A stretch of DNA of 64,000 nucleotides from Phlebopus portentosus (lineage: Eukaryota > Basidiomycota > Agaricomycetes > Boletales > Boletinellaceae). Where the stretch lies: NCBI GenBank assembly GCA_037892935.1, contig JAYXKI010000005.1, positions 496,001 through 560,000 on the forward strand. The letters run 5' to 3'. Shown here in pieces: positions 51,800 to 61,281 of this stretch. The first letter of the stretch is position 1. Each line of letters opens with the position of its first letter. A program made the translations under genes and the position numbers. Below the pieces are notes generated by a model that was not told where the DNA came from, made no database searches, and worked only from the letters and a program-made list of their open reading frames with translations.

Positions 51800-52935
51800 G
51801 GTTGAAACTTGCGCTATTATCTTGCTTCAGCCCTAGAATCTTGAGCTACATTTTTGTTTCTTTTGCGGGATGTCGGCCTTTCAGATATGGAATGGAGGCT
51901 CGTGGCGGAGAGAGAGTTGTTTTCTGTGATAGCGAGGACTTTAGTTCCAGCTCAATCTTTTTATTTGAAATCTTGATCTATACATAGAATGAAGTGACGA
52001 AGCGGATTCGGTTTGGAGGCGCTTCTTCCAAAATTGATGGTCTATCGCCAGTTCTTTCTTTTTCACAAGCAGATCGTGGACACATATTCATTCATTTGTC
52101 AACATAGATATGGACACAATTTAGACTCCTCAAATTATTACATCGGGTGTAGACGTGGACGCCAGTGAAGCAAATGTCACGTGCCGTTATTCCTTTTCAA
52201 GTTGTGATGTGATGGAGAGTCGGAGACTTTTAGCGTCGGCCACTGGTTGATTTGTTTCCTCAAAGACTGAACTATGCGATTTCACTCACCCGGATTGAAT
52301 CGTTCGGTTTCTTCATTAAAATGGATGGTTATGCTTCTTCATTTCGATCTGAGATCCGACAGCTTGAAATTGTGGCGAGCAAACCTTGTGGCCTTGTTTT
52401 ATCGTGGGTTCACTCGAACTTCGGGCCAATGGTTGATGCTCGCAAAGGATATAATGCAAGTGGATGGCTTCTGAAGGCAACAGATGGCCCAATACTTGCG
52501 CTCTCTGGCTGAAAGGCAACAAAACTTACTGCTTCTGGCTCAGAAGGATCTCATTAGGTGGCTGAATAAATGGGATGTGACGATTGCAATGGCTGCATCG
52601 CAAGAGGCATTATTGATCCATCTTGGTAGAATGGAAGGTATTCGCTCTTGATAGAATAATCTCGCTGTCAGATCAGGTATAGTGTGCGAGGCGATAGCTG
52701 GATTTCCTTCATAACTTGCCGGATGCGCATGCTGAACCCTTGGCCAACAGCATTTCACAAGCATGCCACTTATTCTCGGGAAAGTCGGATTCACCTCCGT
52801 CAATTATCTTGAGGTGTAGCGTTTTGTGGCTGAAGAGTCAGCTATAAAAGGGACACTTCTATGGTGCTGTAAGTCAGTGAATTCACTACTTTCCTCTTTG
52901 CCTGCTATCACTCCTATTAACAACTGCTCGTCACA
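51800..52935. other. Intergenic region upstream of the deaminase relic
   Basis: About 1.1 kb. The frame at 52252-52512 and its opposite have no recognisable domain. Its right end holds the TATA box at 52843. Confidence 0.4.
52843..52850 (+). promoter_or_regulatory. TATA box upstream of deaminase copy 1
   Basis: TATAAAAG lies 86 bases before the ATG at 52936. A strong TATA upstream of a decayed gene suggests the decay is recent. Confidence 0.55.
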
Positions 52936-54623
52936 ATGTCTACCACTGCAAAATCTGACCTGTCGACGGCAATAATTGCAGCTTTGAACTCTGACATCTA
53001 CGATGTTCAATTTGGCTTCCCACGGGAACCCTCGGATGCCAGGATACTCCTAGACGTCGAAGCATTTTTATTGAGAGCGAAATTCACAGGCGTCAATGGT
53101 GCCAAATATGTCATCCAATTCCTCGATGCTTTGGCCTTCGTACTCATATCGAAGCCTACAGCCGAGGTCATCGCGCATGCGGATTCTGCCGAAGCACCAA
53201 CTCTATATATCTTCGAATGGGTCGGATCTCACCGCAGCTAGCAAGCATCTGGGACAGATATTCTCAAGTATCAGAAGTATCAGGATGATACGTCCGGAAA
53301 TACGTGGCCGCGCGAGCACGCCACCAATGTAGGTTCGAACCCCTCACTGGAGATCGCGGTTGACAATTTATTCAAGATTGTTTACAAACACGCCTCGTTA
53401 AAATTGTTGAACCGTTTCAAGAAAAATATGGCAATACACATCAAAGAATTTGTCTCGAAGGTTGCCAATCGCTCGTCAAAGTATGGCCCAGCGGAAGAAG
53501 CAACCGGACAAGGAGCTCTGTTGAAGCGTATTGTGGAATCCGATATGCACTACATAGCGCTAATGGACATGATAATTCGTGCTGCGGATCGGTGCAATAA
53601 AAATCCTCGTGATTTGGACCAGTCCCGCGATCTTTTGAGACAACTCATTTCAAGGGCCATCAGTGAAATCAGAAACAATGCAAGCGTTGAGGGTACACAT
53701 GCTACATCCTTATACTCCAGATGCTCAGCCATTCGTAAGGTTTCATTTCAGACGTGCGTTAGCCAATAGCTGACAACAACACTTGAGTTCAGGAAGATTA
53801 TGGTGTGACTAAAAAGGATGCATTCCGCCGTTTCTGGGATAAAGTCTTCAAGCTTGACCTTTGTGTTCGTCAGATATTGTGCCTCACAGCAAGCCCAGCA
53901 ATGTACAAGCTTCCGCTCCCTGAGATCATCATCGTTCCAAACCTGGAAAAGATAACCTTGCAGTACGATTTCCAGGGCCCAGAGTTCAGAGCTTTATTCA
54001 ATGCAAACCCTGGGATTGTATCTGGTGCCGATGCATCTACGGGCGAGGAATCGATCCTTGACTACGAGGGCTTTTTGGATATGTTCAAAGGGAAGAAACT
54101 AGGAACAAAGATCAATGTGGGATGTCATCCCTACTGCGAGGTCAACCTATTGGCTTATCTTCTCAAGAATTCGATTCATGCTTGCCCCTACATCGCCGTG
54201 TCGAAGCTTGCTTGCGTTGGTTGTTGGATGTATTTCTCCGCTTACAACGATATTGTTGGGAAAAGAACGTTAAGGATTTCGAAGTATCACGTTAAAGGCT
54301 CCCATGATAAAACATATCCGAATTGGGTGAAGCCGAAACTGGTTTGCAACGATTACGCTGCACTACCTCAGGAAATTGATAGCGCCTTACTCGCTGAAGC
54401 AGTAGATAAGTTGCAAACAATTCAAAAATTGCAACAGAGGCCCAACCGTGACTCAGAGAGCACTGATGCTTCTGAATCGAATTTAACGTACCTACCAAAG
54501 ACTGAAGAACGGCTAAACATGGAAGGTAAGCTTGTTGTGATTTTGACTTCAATTGCGAGATACTCAATTGTCTCCTCGAACACAGACTACAGAGGGCTTT
54601 TGATACAGAAGGGTCTGATTTAA
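52936..54623 (+). pseudogene. OTT_1508-like deaminase-fold protein, copy 1, frameshifted and lacking a zinc ligand
   Basis: A paralogue of the intact gene at 55387. The start MSTTAKSDLSTAIIAALNSD, the middle LYISSNGSDLTAASKHLGQI, then FVSKVANRSSKYGP and KKDAFRRFWDKVFKLDL follow copy 2 in order. The frame changes near 53205 (LYI to SSNGSDL) and again near 53300 before VGSNPSLEIAVDNLFK. An intron with the same phase as in copy 2 ends at 53787. The deaminase block reads CHPYCEVNLLAYLL and YIAVSKLACVGCWMYFSAYN, with the C-x2-C pair present, but the first zinc ligand, His in copy 2 (HGE), is Tyr here (YCE; CAC to TAC is one step). The C-terminus is longer than in copy 2. It is therefore probably inactive even if the frameshifts were assembly errors. 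Family members act on nucleotides or nucleic acids and recur as expanded families in mushrooms; substrate unknown. Confidence 0.65.
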
Positions 54624-54719
54624 TCGAGAAGGACAAATACTCCTTCTCATAGGAGTTACTATAAACAAGCCCGTTTGCTGTTTGCATGTCACAAGGACAA
54701 TGAATCAAGGAAATATATT

Positions 54720-55165
54720 TGCAACATTTGAGGTAACGTAATGACCTTTATTGGAATGACCAACTCGACTCTCTCAGCCAATGCGGCAAATAAAGACATT
54801 ATCCCGTAAAGAAGATCGAAAACCTGAAAGTTATTTTGAAGACTGTCAAGACGGGTATGCTCAATACTCGTGACAAGGACTGTGCCCTTCGTCCTTGTAG
54901 CATGACTACTGTTGGTCATAGCAGCTTCCTTTCTTTCGTATTCTTCGGCAATGCTTAATTCTTTGAGTACATTGTCGGCCTATTCGAGAGCACAGATCAC
55001 TTTTTACTTCCTTGAGAAGAGCGCTTCCCATAAGTCCCAGGAGGTGCAGTCTGACCTGCAAGTCATTTGTGTCTTTCTGTTACGAGAAAAGTACAAATCG
55101 AGCATCCTTTGCTTTGCTGGGAGGATTCAACTTCAAGTTGTTTTGAAGTTGCATGAATGAATCAA
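54720..55165 (-). CDS. Unidentified coding fragment, possibly 2-3 exons
   Basis: The minus strand reads MQLQNNLKLNPPSKAKDARF, then in another frame LQVRLHLLGLMGSALLKEVK, then ADNVLKELSIAEEYERKEAA and SLFAALAERVELVIPIKVIT. Composition is protein-like and helical, and pieces could be joined by short introns, but no model closes cleanly and no start is obvious. I do not recognise a family. It lies between the two deaminase copies on the opposite strand and could be the remains of another gene. Confidence 0.3.
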
Positions 55166-55289
55166 ATTCACCTTTTTTTTTCTGTAAAAACCAACAAAGC
55201 CATTTGCCCAAAATCAGATATACGAACTATTTTTCGTCTCTTTTAGCCAAACCTCGGGTTGATTGTATCCATGAAAAGGAGCAGACAAC

Positions 55290-55296
55290 TATAAAG
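55290..55296 (+). promoter_or_regulatory. TATA-like box of deaminase copy 2
   Basis: TATAAAG lies about 97 bases upstream of the ATG at 55387, nearly the same distance as in copy 1. Confidence 0.45.
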
Positions 55297-55386
55297 TTTG
55301 CTTGTCTTACTAATCCGGCAATCATTACATGATCGTCGTGATGGATCTCGACTGGTTTTCATTGATCCTCCACTACGGGCTACAGC

Positions 55387-56949
55387 ATGGCTCAAACGTT
55401 TTTGTCTGAGAAGATGATTGCGGCCTTAGACTCAGATGCTTATGATATGCCTCTTAATTTTCCTCGAGATTTCATGGACAAACCGCGCACAACAGTCGCC
55501 GACCATCTTAGTGGCGTACATGCATTCTTTGGCAATCCTGATCGTCAAGTCGTCGAGATCCTTGATGCCATATCTACCATTCTTGTCTCGAAAAAAAACG
55601 AAGAGTACATTTCGGTAGCAATGGACGTTACTAAAGCTTCTCTTGAGCTCTACATTTCATCCAACGGAACAGATCTTGGCAATGCTGGGAGACATCTGGA
55701 TCGTGTTCGGGAAACTCTAAAGAAGATTAAGGAGATACACGGCAGTCGAGAATCTATGCAAGAGGTGGAGCGATTCACTTCCGAAGAGGTGGAAGACGAG
55801 ATACCGCAATTGAGGACCGAGCGCGATAATCTAGGGAGGATAATCTATGAGTTTTCCATTGAAAAGCTCAAGGCCTGCTTCGAAAGAGAGACTGCAAGGA
55901 AGATTAGGACACTCGTACAGGAGATCGTTGATCGTCCGTCGAATCGCGCAGACCAGTCGGTGCCAGAGTGGATATATTATGTTGATAATCAACATATGGG
56001 TCTGATTGCAGCAATGGATTTGGTATTTCGGGCAATACACAAATATAAGGCTGCCAAGTCCACTATAGATCAGCGCAGGGCATTAGATTTGCTTGTACCC
56101 TTCATCACGTTGGCTCATTCAAAGGCCGTAGATGGAAAAGAAGACGTTGCAGGTACCAAACCCCAATCTTTATACAACATTTGTGGCTTTATTCGTGAGT
56201 GTTTCTCTCAGTATACCAATTTGATGCGCATTATGGCACTAACTATATTACAGTTGAAAGGGAATTCGACGTGAGGATGCCTGATGCTTTTAGACGGTTC
56301 TGGGACGAGGTCTTCAGCTTGCATATTGCTTATATAAATTTGCTTCGCCTCGCGTTTAGTCCCTCATCGGCTAGATTTCTCGATCCGCAGCTCAAACTTA
56401 CGATTATTCAGAGCCGAGAGGAGGATAAGAGAACCCTTGAGTATGATCTCGAAAGGGACATCGATTTCCGAACTCTTTTCACGGTCAACCCCGAAGATAA
56501 CGACACAAGCAAGGAGTCGACACTGAGTGAGTACTTGAATGCATGATTGAGCAATGTATACACTAACATGATGGATAGATAATGCTTACTCGATTTGTCT
56601 TCGACGTTTCGCGAAGAAGGGCGTGCCCACGCATCATTATGGGAAGTATGGGCCGCACGGCGAATGCAACCTTCTTGCGTACCTTGTTAACCACCACGTT
56701 CATGCGTTCGCCTACATTGGAGTATCAGATCTTGCGTGCATTGGTTGTTGGCTATATTTCCGTGACTACAACAAGCACGCAAAGAAGAAGTCGCTGCCGA
56801 TGTACGACATTCGAGGATCTCATAGCCAAACAAGAGGGAAATGGGTTAAACCTGTTCTACTCGATGACGATCTGGAGCAAACGTTGGAAAGAGACCTGAT
56901 TGCTGAGGCAAAGGAGGAGTTTTTTATTCTACAATACAACGATGATTAG
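55387..56949 (+). CDS. OTT_1508-like deaminase-fold protein, copy 2, intact, 3 exons, 483 aa
   Basis: Exons 55387-56194, 56254-56526 and 56579-56949 give 484 codons with stop. The N-terminal ~270 residues are helical (KMIAALDSDAYDMPLNFPRD, LELYISSNGTDLGNAGRHLD, RETLKKIKEIHGSRESMQEV). The middle has MPDAFRRFWDEVFSLHI. The C-terminal domain carries the cytidine-deaminase-like zinc site: His387-Gly-Glu389 (GPHGECNLLAYLV) and Cys414-x2-Cys417 (YIGVSDLACIGCWLYFRDYN), followed by RGSHSQTRGKWVKPVLL, where the family has 'GSH.K....W..P'. Catalytic Glu and all three ligands are present, so it should be an active deaminase, but the substrate cannot be read from sequence. In prokaryotes this family is linked to toxins and mobile elements; in mushrooms it is a large host family (recollection, not verified). 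The N-terminal helical domain could regulate or target it. Confidence 0.7.
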
Positions 56950-57289
56950 ACCGTCCCAACTTTCCGGCATATACTGTAAGTCTTGTGTTTATCGAGTTCG
57001 ATGTTCTACTCAACAGAACAATAGCAAGGTGTTGGACTGTACGATGAACCAAGTTCAGAGCACGAGTTTACGTTTTTTCCCTCTTGTGGTGAAAGTTTTC
57101 GGGATGATAGCATGCATTTTTTACTGTTCGGGCTTGCTATTCGATCCCTCACGACGCGAAGTATTCTAAACAAATACAGTGTACTCATTCATGATCATAA
57201 CGGGTTGTTTGAGAGGGACAAAACGGAATGAACACACATTGTCTTAAGGACGCGTGATTTCAATCTTGGCCCTGTCGGGCAAGAACCCT
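56950..57289. other. Intergenic, no gene seen
   Basis: About 340 bases with 3' region of deaminase copy 2; no repeat or RNA gene is recognised. Confidence 0.35.
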
Positions 57290-57730
57290 CTTCTTCTTTA
57301 GCAAGTCACGACTCACAAAGATCGACATCATGCATACATACTATGAGATAGCGAGGAACGGTTGGTTGATTTCACTCATTCACATGATGCCTCATCTACA
57401 TATTCGAGATGCTTGAAGTAAGGACATGATTTCCTTTCATTTTCAACGATGGCTTCCTTCCCTCCTCTCCTGAAACCTGGTCAAAAGTAAAGATGAAGGA
57501 CAGATGGACGTTGAGAAACGATGCCAGGCTGATTCCTGTTTACGGTCCTCGTAGATTTGAGGCCATGCTGTGACTCCTTGTAATCACCAGCTCAGAACTA
57601 AAATAAAGTCTATCGTCCTGGACAATTGGGGGGGAAGGTTCGTATTGTGAGACCTGTAGGCATTACGCGATGCAAGGCTTGCTCCGAGGCTCAGGCTTGC
57701 GGGAGTGCTTGCATCTCTTTGTTCCTTACA
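57290..57730 (+). pseudogene. Relic of the paraoxonase-like gene's promoter and first exon
   Basis: Follows 58.90-59.32 kb in patches: CTTCTTTAGCAAG, the block ending CACATGATGCCTC(A/G)TCTACATAT, ACGGTCCTCGTAG, and most clearly GTGAGACCTGTAGGCA followed by GCTCAGGCTTG(C/T)G-GAGTGC, equivalent to VVRPVGNTRCKTYPEAQACE of the intact gene. Between the patches are deletions and substitutions, and no open frame of the family survives. It is a decayed tandem duplicate that stops at the first intron position. Confidence 0.6.
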
Positions 57731-59123
57731 ATAAAACCCATTTGATGGATACGGTGCTTCAATGGATTGCGCCGGCCATACAAGGTTGGAGTAAAAATAA
57801 ATACTTATTTGACTTATGGGACGGTGTCATCGCCTTGCAAGATGTGAAGATTGTCCTGTTTGACAAGTCAAATGGCTGGATCACCTTTGACTTCTCCTTG
57901 GAACTTTATGAGGAAGGGCAGGAATTGCCAATGCCAGTTGAATTCACTTGTCCATTTACCATTTACCAACAGTATGTACAAAGCAAACTCACCTATTGCT
58001 ATGTCGATGGAAGGTAAGGTGCAATACCGTGTTATCTCCCTGGCAGACAATACAAATACTCACATGCCCGTTTTGAACAGGCTCCAGTCCGGGACAAAGG
58101 TGATGAAGAAACTTGTTGTGCTCGAGTGGCCTTTTGAGTGGCAAAGTGAAGCTGTATGTAAAATTTTCGGAGTCTAACAAGTCAATCTGAAACGCGACGC
58201 ATTTTCCCGCTAAACATTGTGCAGACGTGAATAAGTCCAAATCCCTGATTGTCCGGAATCGCTTAACAGATAATACGCTGTAAAGCAATATTTTTTGACA
58301 GCTGAGATTCCAAGAGGTTCATACAGTCTTTCTGCCACGCAGGCTCTGCTCTTTGATTCGCAAGTCTCTTTCTCTTCGCTCCTTGAACATCTGACGCTGC
58401 GTGCTTTATGTAGTCTCGGATGATTTTCAGGTGAGTATACCAGATGCATTTCCCCAGTTCTGAAACGAAACGCTTTCATATAAAATTTTATGGCTGTTGT
58501 TCCAGTAAGACAGTGGAACGGAGAATGCATTACACTTCTCACCAATTTTGAGTCATCAAAACACGTTAGCGTCAAGGGAAACAAAAGGGATCTTTTGAAT
58601 CTCCAAGAAAACGGCATGTCATAGATTCTTAGTTGTGTCTGATAACAACTTCACACATTCTGGAGATTCGGTGTTACCGACTTTTGAAATCTTCGCTAAT
58701 TGAAACATCAGCAAGGTGCTGGGATGGGTGATGAATTCAGTACAGAGCACAATTGTCGTGTTTGAAGAATTTGTTCTTTTCGTGCGGAGAGTGACCCTAC
58801 CTGATCTGTAGCTATAAGAGTCAGTCGATAAAAGGCGGAAATGAAACGAACGCACATGATTTTAGATGGAGACGAGTTCAAATTCAATGATTCTCAATCC
58901 CGGATTGTTCCAAGCGATTGCTCCTTGCCTTCTTTAGCAAGGTATGAGGATCAACGTCATCAGAAAAGCTAGCGAGGTTGGACGATTTCGCTCTCTCACA
59001 TGATGCCTCGTCTACATATCTCCCGAGTATATGGCGACGTGTCGTTCGCGTCAGCGACTACTTCTTCGTCCCTTTCTCCTTCAAGTTCTTCAAGAAAAGA
59101 GTCGAAAGTCGAGGTGAAAAATT
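57731..59123. other. Region between the relic and the paraoxonase-like gene; one unrecognised frame
   Basis: The frame at 57670-58017 begins in the relic and continues with HLMDTVLQWIAPAIQGWSKN then KYLFDLWDGVIALQDVKIVL, a protein-like sequence with no family that I know. It ends with TGTACAAAGC-rich DNA and a possible continuation to 58177. Other frames here look like chance. Patchy similarity to 57.29 kb starts near 58900. Confidence 0.35.
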
Positions 59124-60592
59124 ATGTTAGGCCGGTTCTTGTTAACGGTCCTCGTAGGCGTCGCAGCCATCCTTGGCGGCGTTTACCAGTTCAGAATCAA
59201 GCCAAAGCTTACTGTACTTGGCGAAGGCCGTGTCGTGAGACCTGTAGGCAATACACGATGTAAGACCTACCCCGAGGCTCAGGCTTGTGAGAGTGCGTCT
59301 GTCTCTTTGCTTGTCGCGATGATTCCAATCTGATTGACGCCTTGCTTCATGCGACTTGACATATTCAGAGATTGTTCTGCACCCTGAGACAGGTCTGCTT
59401 TACATGGCATGCTCGACACAACAGAGTCGTCCGCACTGGATTCCCGCAACGAACCGGCTGAATGCAACGGGAAAGTCTTCAATGGACTATGTAGCGTTCT
59501 TCGATCCGTCTACCTCTCGTATCAAGCATCTGGAGACTGAGGGCTTCAAGTTCTCACGAGGTCTCTCTCTGCACGGGATGGACATAGCTCGCTCTCGTGA
59601 ACATCCATCGGAATTGCTGATATACTTGGTGAATCACAGAGAACCGCTTGAAGGGAAAGACGACGGGAGAGAAGTGGGCGCAGACTCGGTCGTAGAGATT
59701 TTCGAGACGAAACCTGGGTCTGACACGATGCGATATATTGCAACATTCAAGGATTCGGTGATAGTGACTCCCAATGATATTGCGGCAACGGGCGATGAGA
59801 TGGACTTCTATTTCACGAATGATCACGGATTTGTGAAGACCGGTCTTGTGTGTCTCTTTTCCTTCTTTGACTTCAGTAATCTCAATGAATACATTGTGGG
59901 ATGGATGCGAATTGATCTTGACTTACAGGCTAGAAGACTAAATATTGATGCTCTCCTTGACCTCGGCTGGTCTAACGTCGGGTACTGCCATGCTCACAAG
60001 GGATGCAAGGTCGCAGCAGACAATATTGTCGGTGCTAATGGAATTGTACGCGGAAGTGACGGGAAGTACTACGTCGCGAGCTCCACTTCAGGAAGAATCT
60101 ACGTGTTCGAACGACAAACAGATGATTCGCTTGTTCTAACGGACCTTATTCCTCTCGGTTAGTGATATTTGATAATAGTAGTCGACCAGGAAGAGAAGAC
60201 TGACTTTGTTGCGCCAGAACGCTCCGTGGATAACCTATCAATCGACCAGACTGGGGCAATATGGGGTGCAGGTCTCGTCCATGCACTTCATCTCGTCAAC
60301 GTTCACTTTGAGACGCCTTCAATCAATACGCCATCTTCTGCGCTCCGTATTACACTCAATGAAGGAGAAGGAAGTTACTTCGGCGAGAAATACAAAGTAG
60401 AAAAGATCTTTGAAGACAGTGGAGAATTGGCATCCGGTTCTACCTCCGTCGCTTATGATTCAAAACGCAAGAAACTTTACCTGCACGGTATGTCTTTGAC
60501 TTTGATCCTTCCCTCTCTTGACTGTGGCTCGTTTTGATACTCCTACAGGAATTGCCGCACCCCATCTGACGGTGTGCGACGTCGAAGTTTAA
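59124..60592 (+). CDS. Paraoxonase/arylesterase-like six-bladed propeller protein, 5 exons, 404 aa
   Basis: Related to serum paraoxonases and the calcium-dependent phosphotriesterase superfamily: lactone or ester hydrolases. Exons 59124-59292, 59369-59847, 59929-60157, 60194-60487 and 60549-60592 give 405 codons with stop. The N-terminus MLGRFLLTVLVGVAAILGGV is an uncleaved signal anchor as in paraoxonases, so the enzyme is likely membrane tethered or secreted. Blade motifs follow: HPETGLLYMACST, SLHGMDIARSREHPSELL, IYLVNHREP, VEIFETKPG, VTPNDIAATGDEMDFYFTND (the calcium-binding PND and TND), NVGYCHAHKGC, GANGIVRGSDGKYYVASSTS, VDNLSIDQTGAIWGAG and the final IAAPHLTVCDVEV. The family's calcium ligands (Asn/Asp in PND, TND, ANG, DN) are all visible. 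Intron 3 is only 36 bases in this model and may be misplaced. Confidence 0.8.
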
Positions 60593-61281
60593 ATTGAAAT
60601 CCTTGAATGATCAAGCGCAAGCGGATAATACTACCTTTCGACCCTTGTACAGGACTTCTTATTTACAGCTTCCGCAACCTTACTTCAAATTTTGACCTTA
60701 TTATTGAAGACATTGCCGACAAGACGGACGGTGGACTTGTGTCGCACTGTGCGGAGCTTCGAAATGCTAGGATACGTATTATGGAAGACGTACGATATAC
60801 GGCGTCTTTAGAGCTCCTTTGTCGTGGTAGGTGCACTCTTTCCTCCTCTTCTTTCGGTCCAAGCACGTAAGCAAAATACTGCGGTACATCTGTCTGTTTA
60901 TTCTCTCTACATGCCCGCTGTTTCGCCTTCCATTGATAAGGTGCGCTCCGTCGGACGATCCTGGACGATCCGATCGCCCCAATATCACTGCTATTAGACG
61001 GGTGCTTCTGTCTTCTCCCTAGATCACGATACTATGGTGTATGAGCCCACACATGCTTTGCTCGCTTGGCCTCTCTTATCAAGAATGTCCGTGATTTGCG
61101 AATTTCTTCTGGCCATTAGTAGATGGTAGGTGCCTTCTGGCTTCATTTTCTCTTTACGAGATATCGGACACCGTATATAATGACTATAAGTATATAATGA
61201 CTATGAGCTCGACAGTGAACTCTGCCTCCCGGGTATCAGGCAACTCCTTGGACTCTCGGGCTGCTAGGAAAACAAGACGAG
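60593..61281. other. Intergenic region, no gene seen
   Basis: About 690 bases. A frame at 60607-60870 and its opposite have no recognised content. The right end holds a duplicated TATA-like motif. Confidence 0.4.
61173..61200 (+). promoter_or_regulatory. Tandem TATA-like motif upstream of GH92 copy 2
   Basis: GTATATAATGACTATAA is followed directly by GTATATAATGACTAT, an 18-base tandem duplication of a TATA-like element about 85-110 bases before the ATG at 61282. Confidence 0.4.

Noticed and set aside
53325..53345. GGTTCGAACCCC resembling a polymerase III B box
   Set aside because: It falls in the coding sequence of deaminase copy 1 (VGSNPSLEI) and has no A box at a suitable distance.
58210..58860. 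Minus-strand frames of 78-135 codons
   Set aside because: No recognisable domain, no supporting introns or start context, AT-rich composition.
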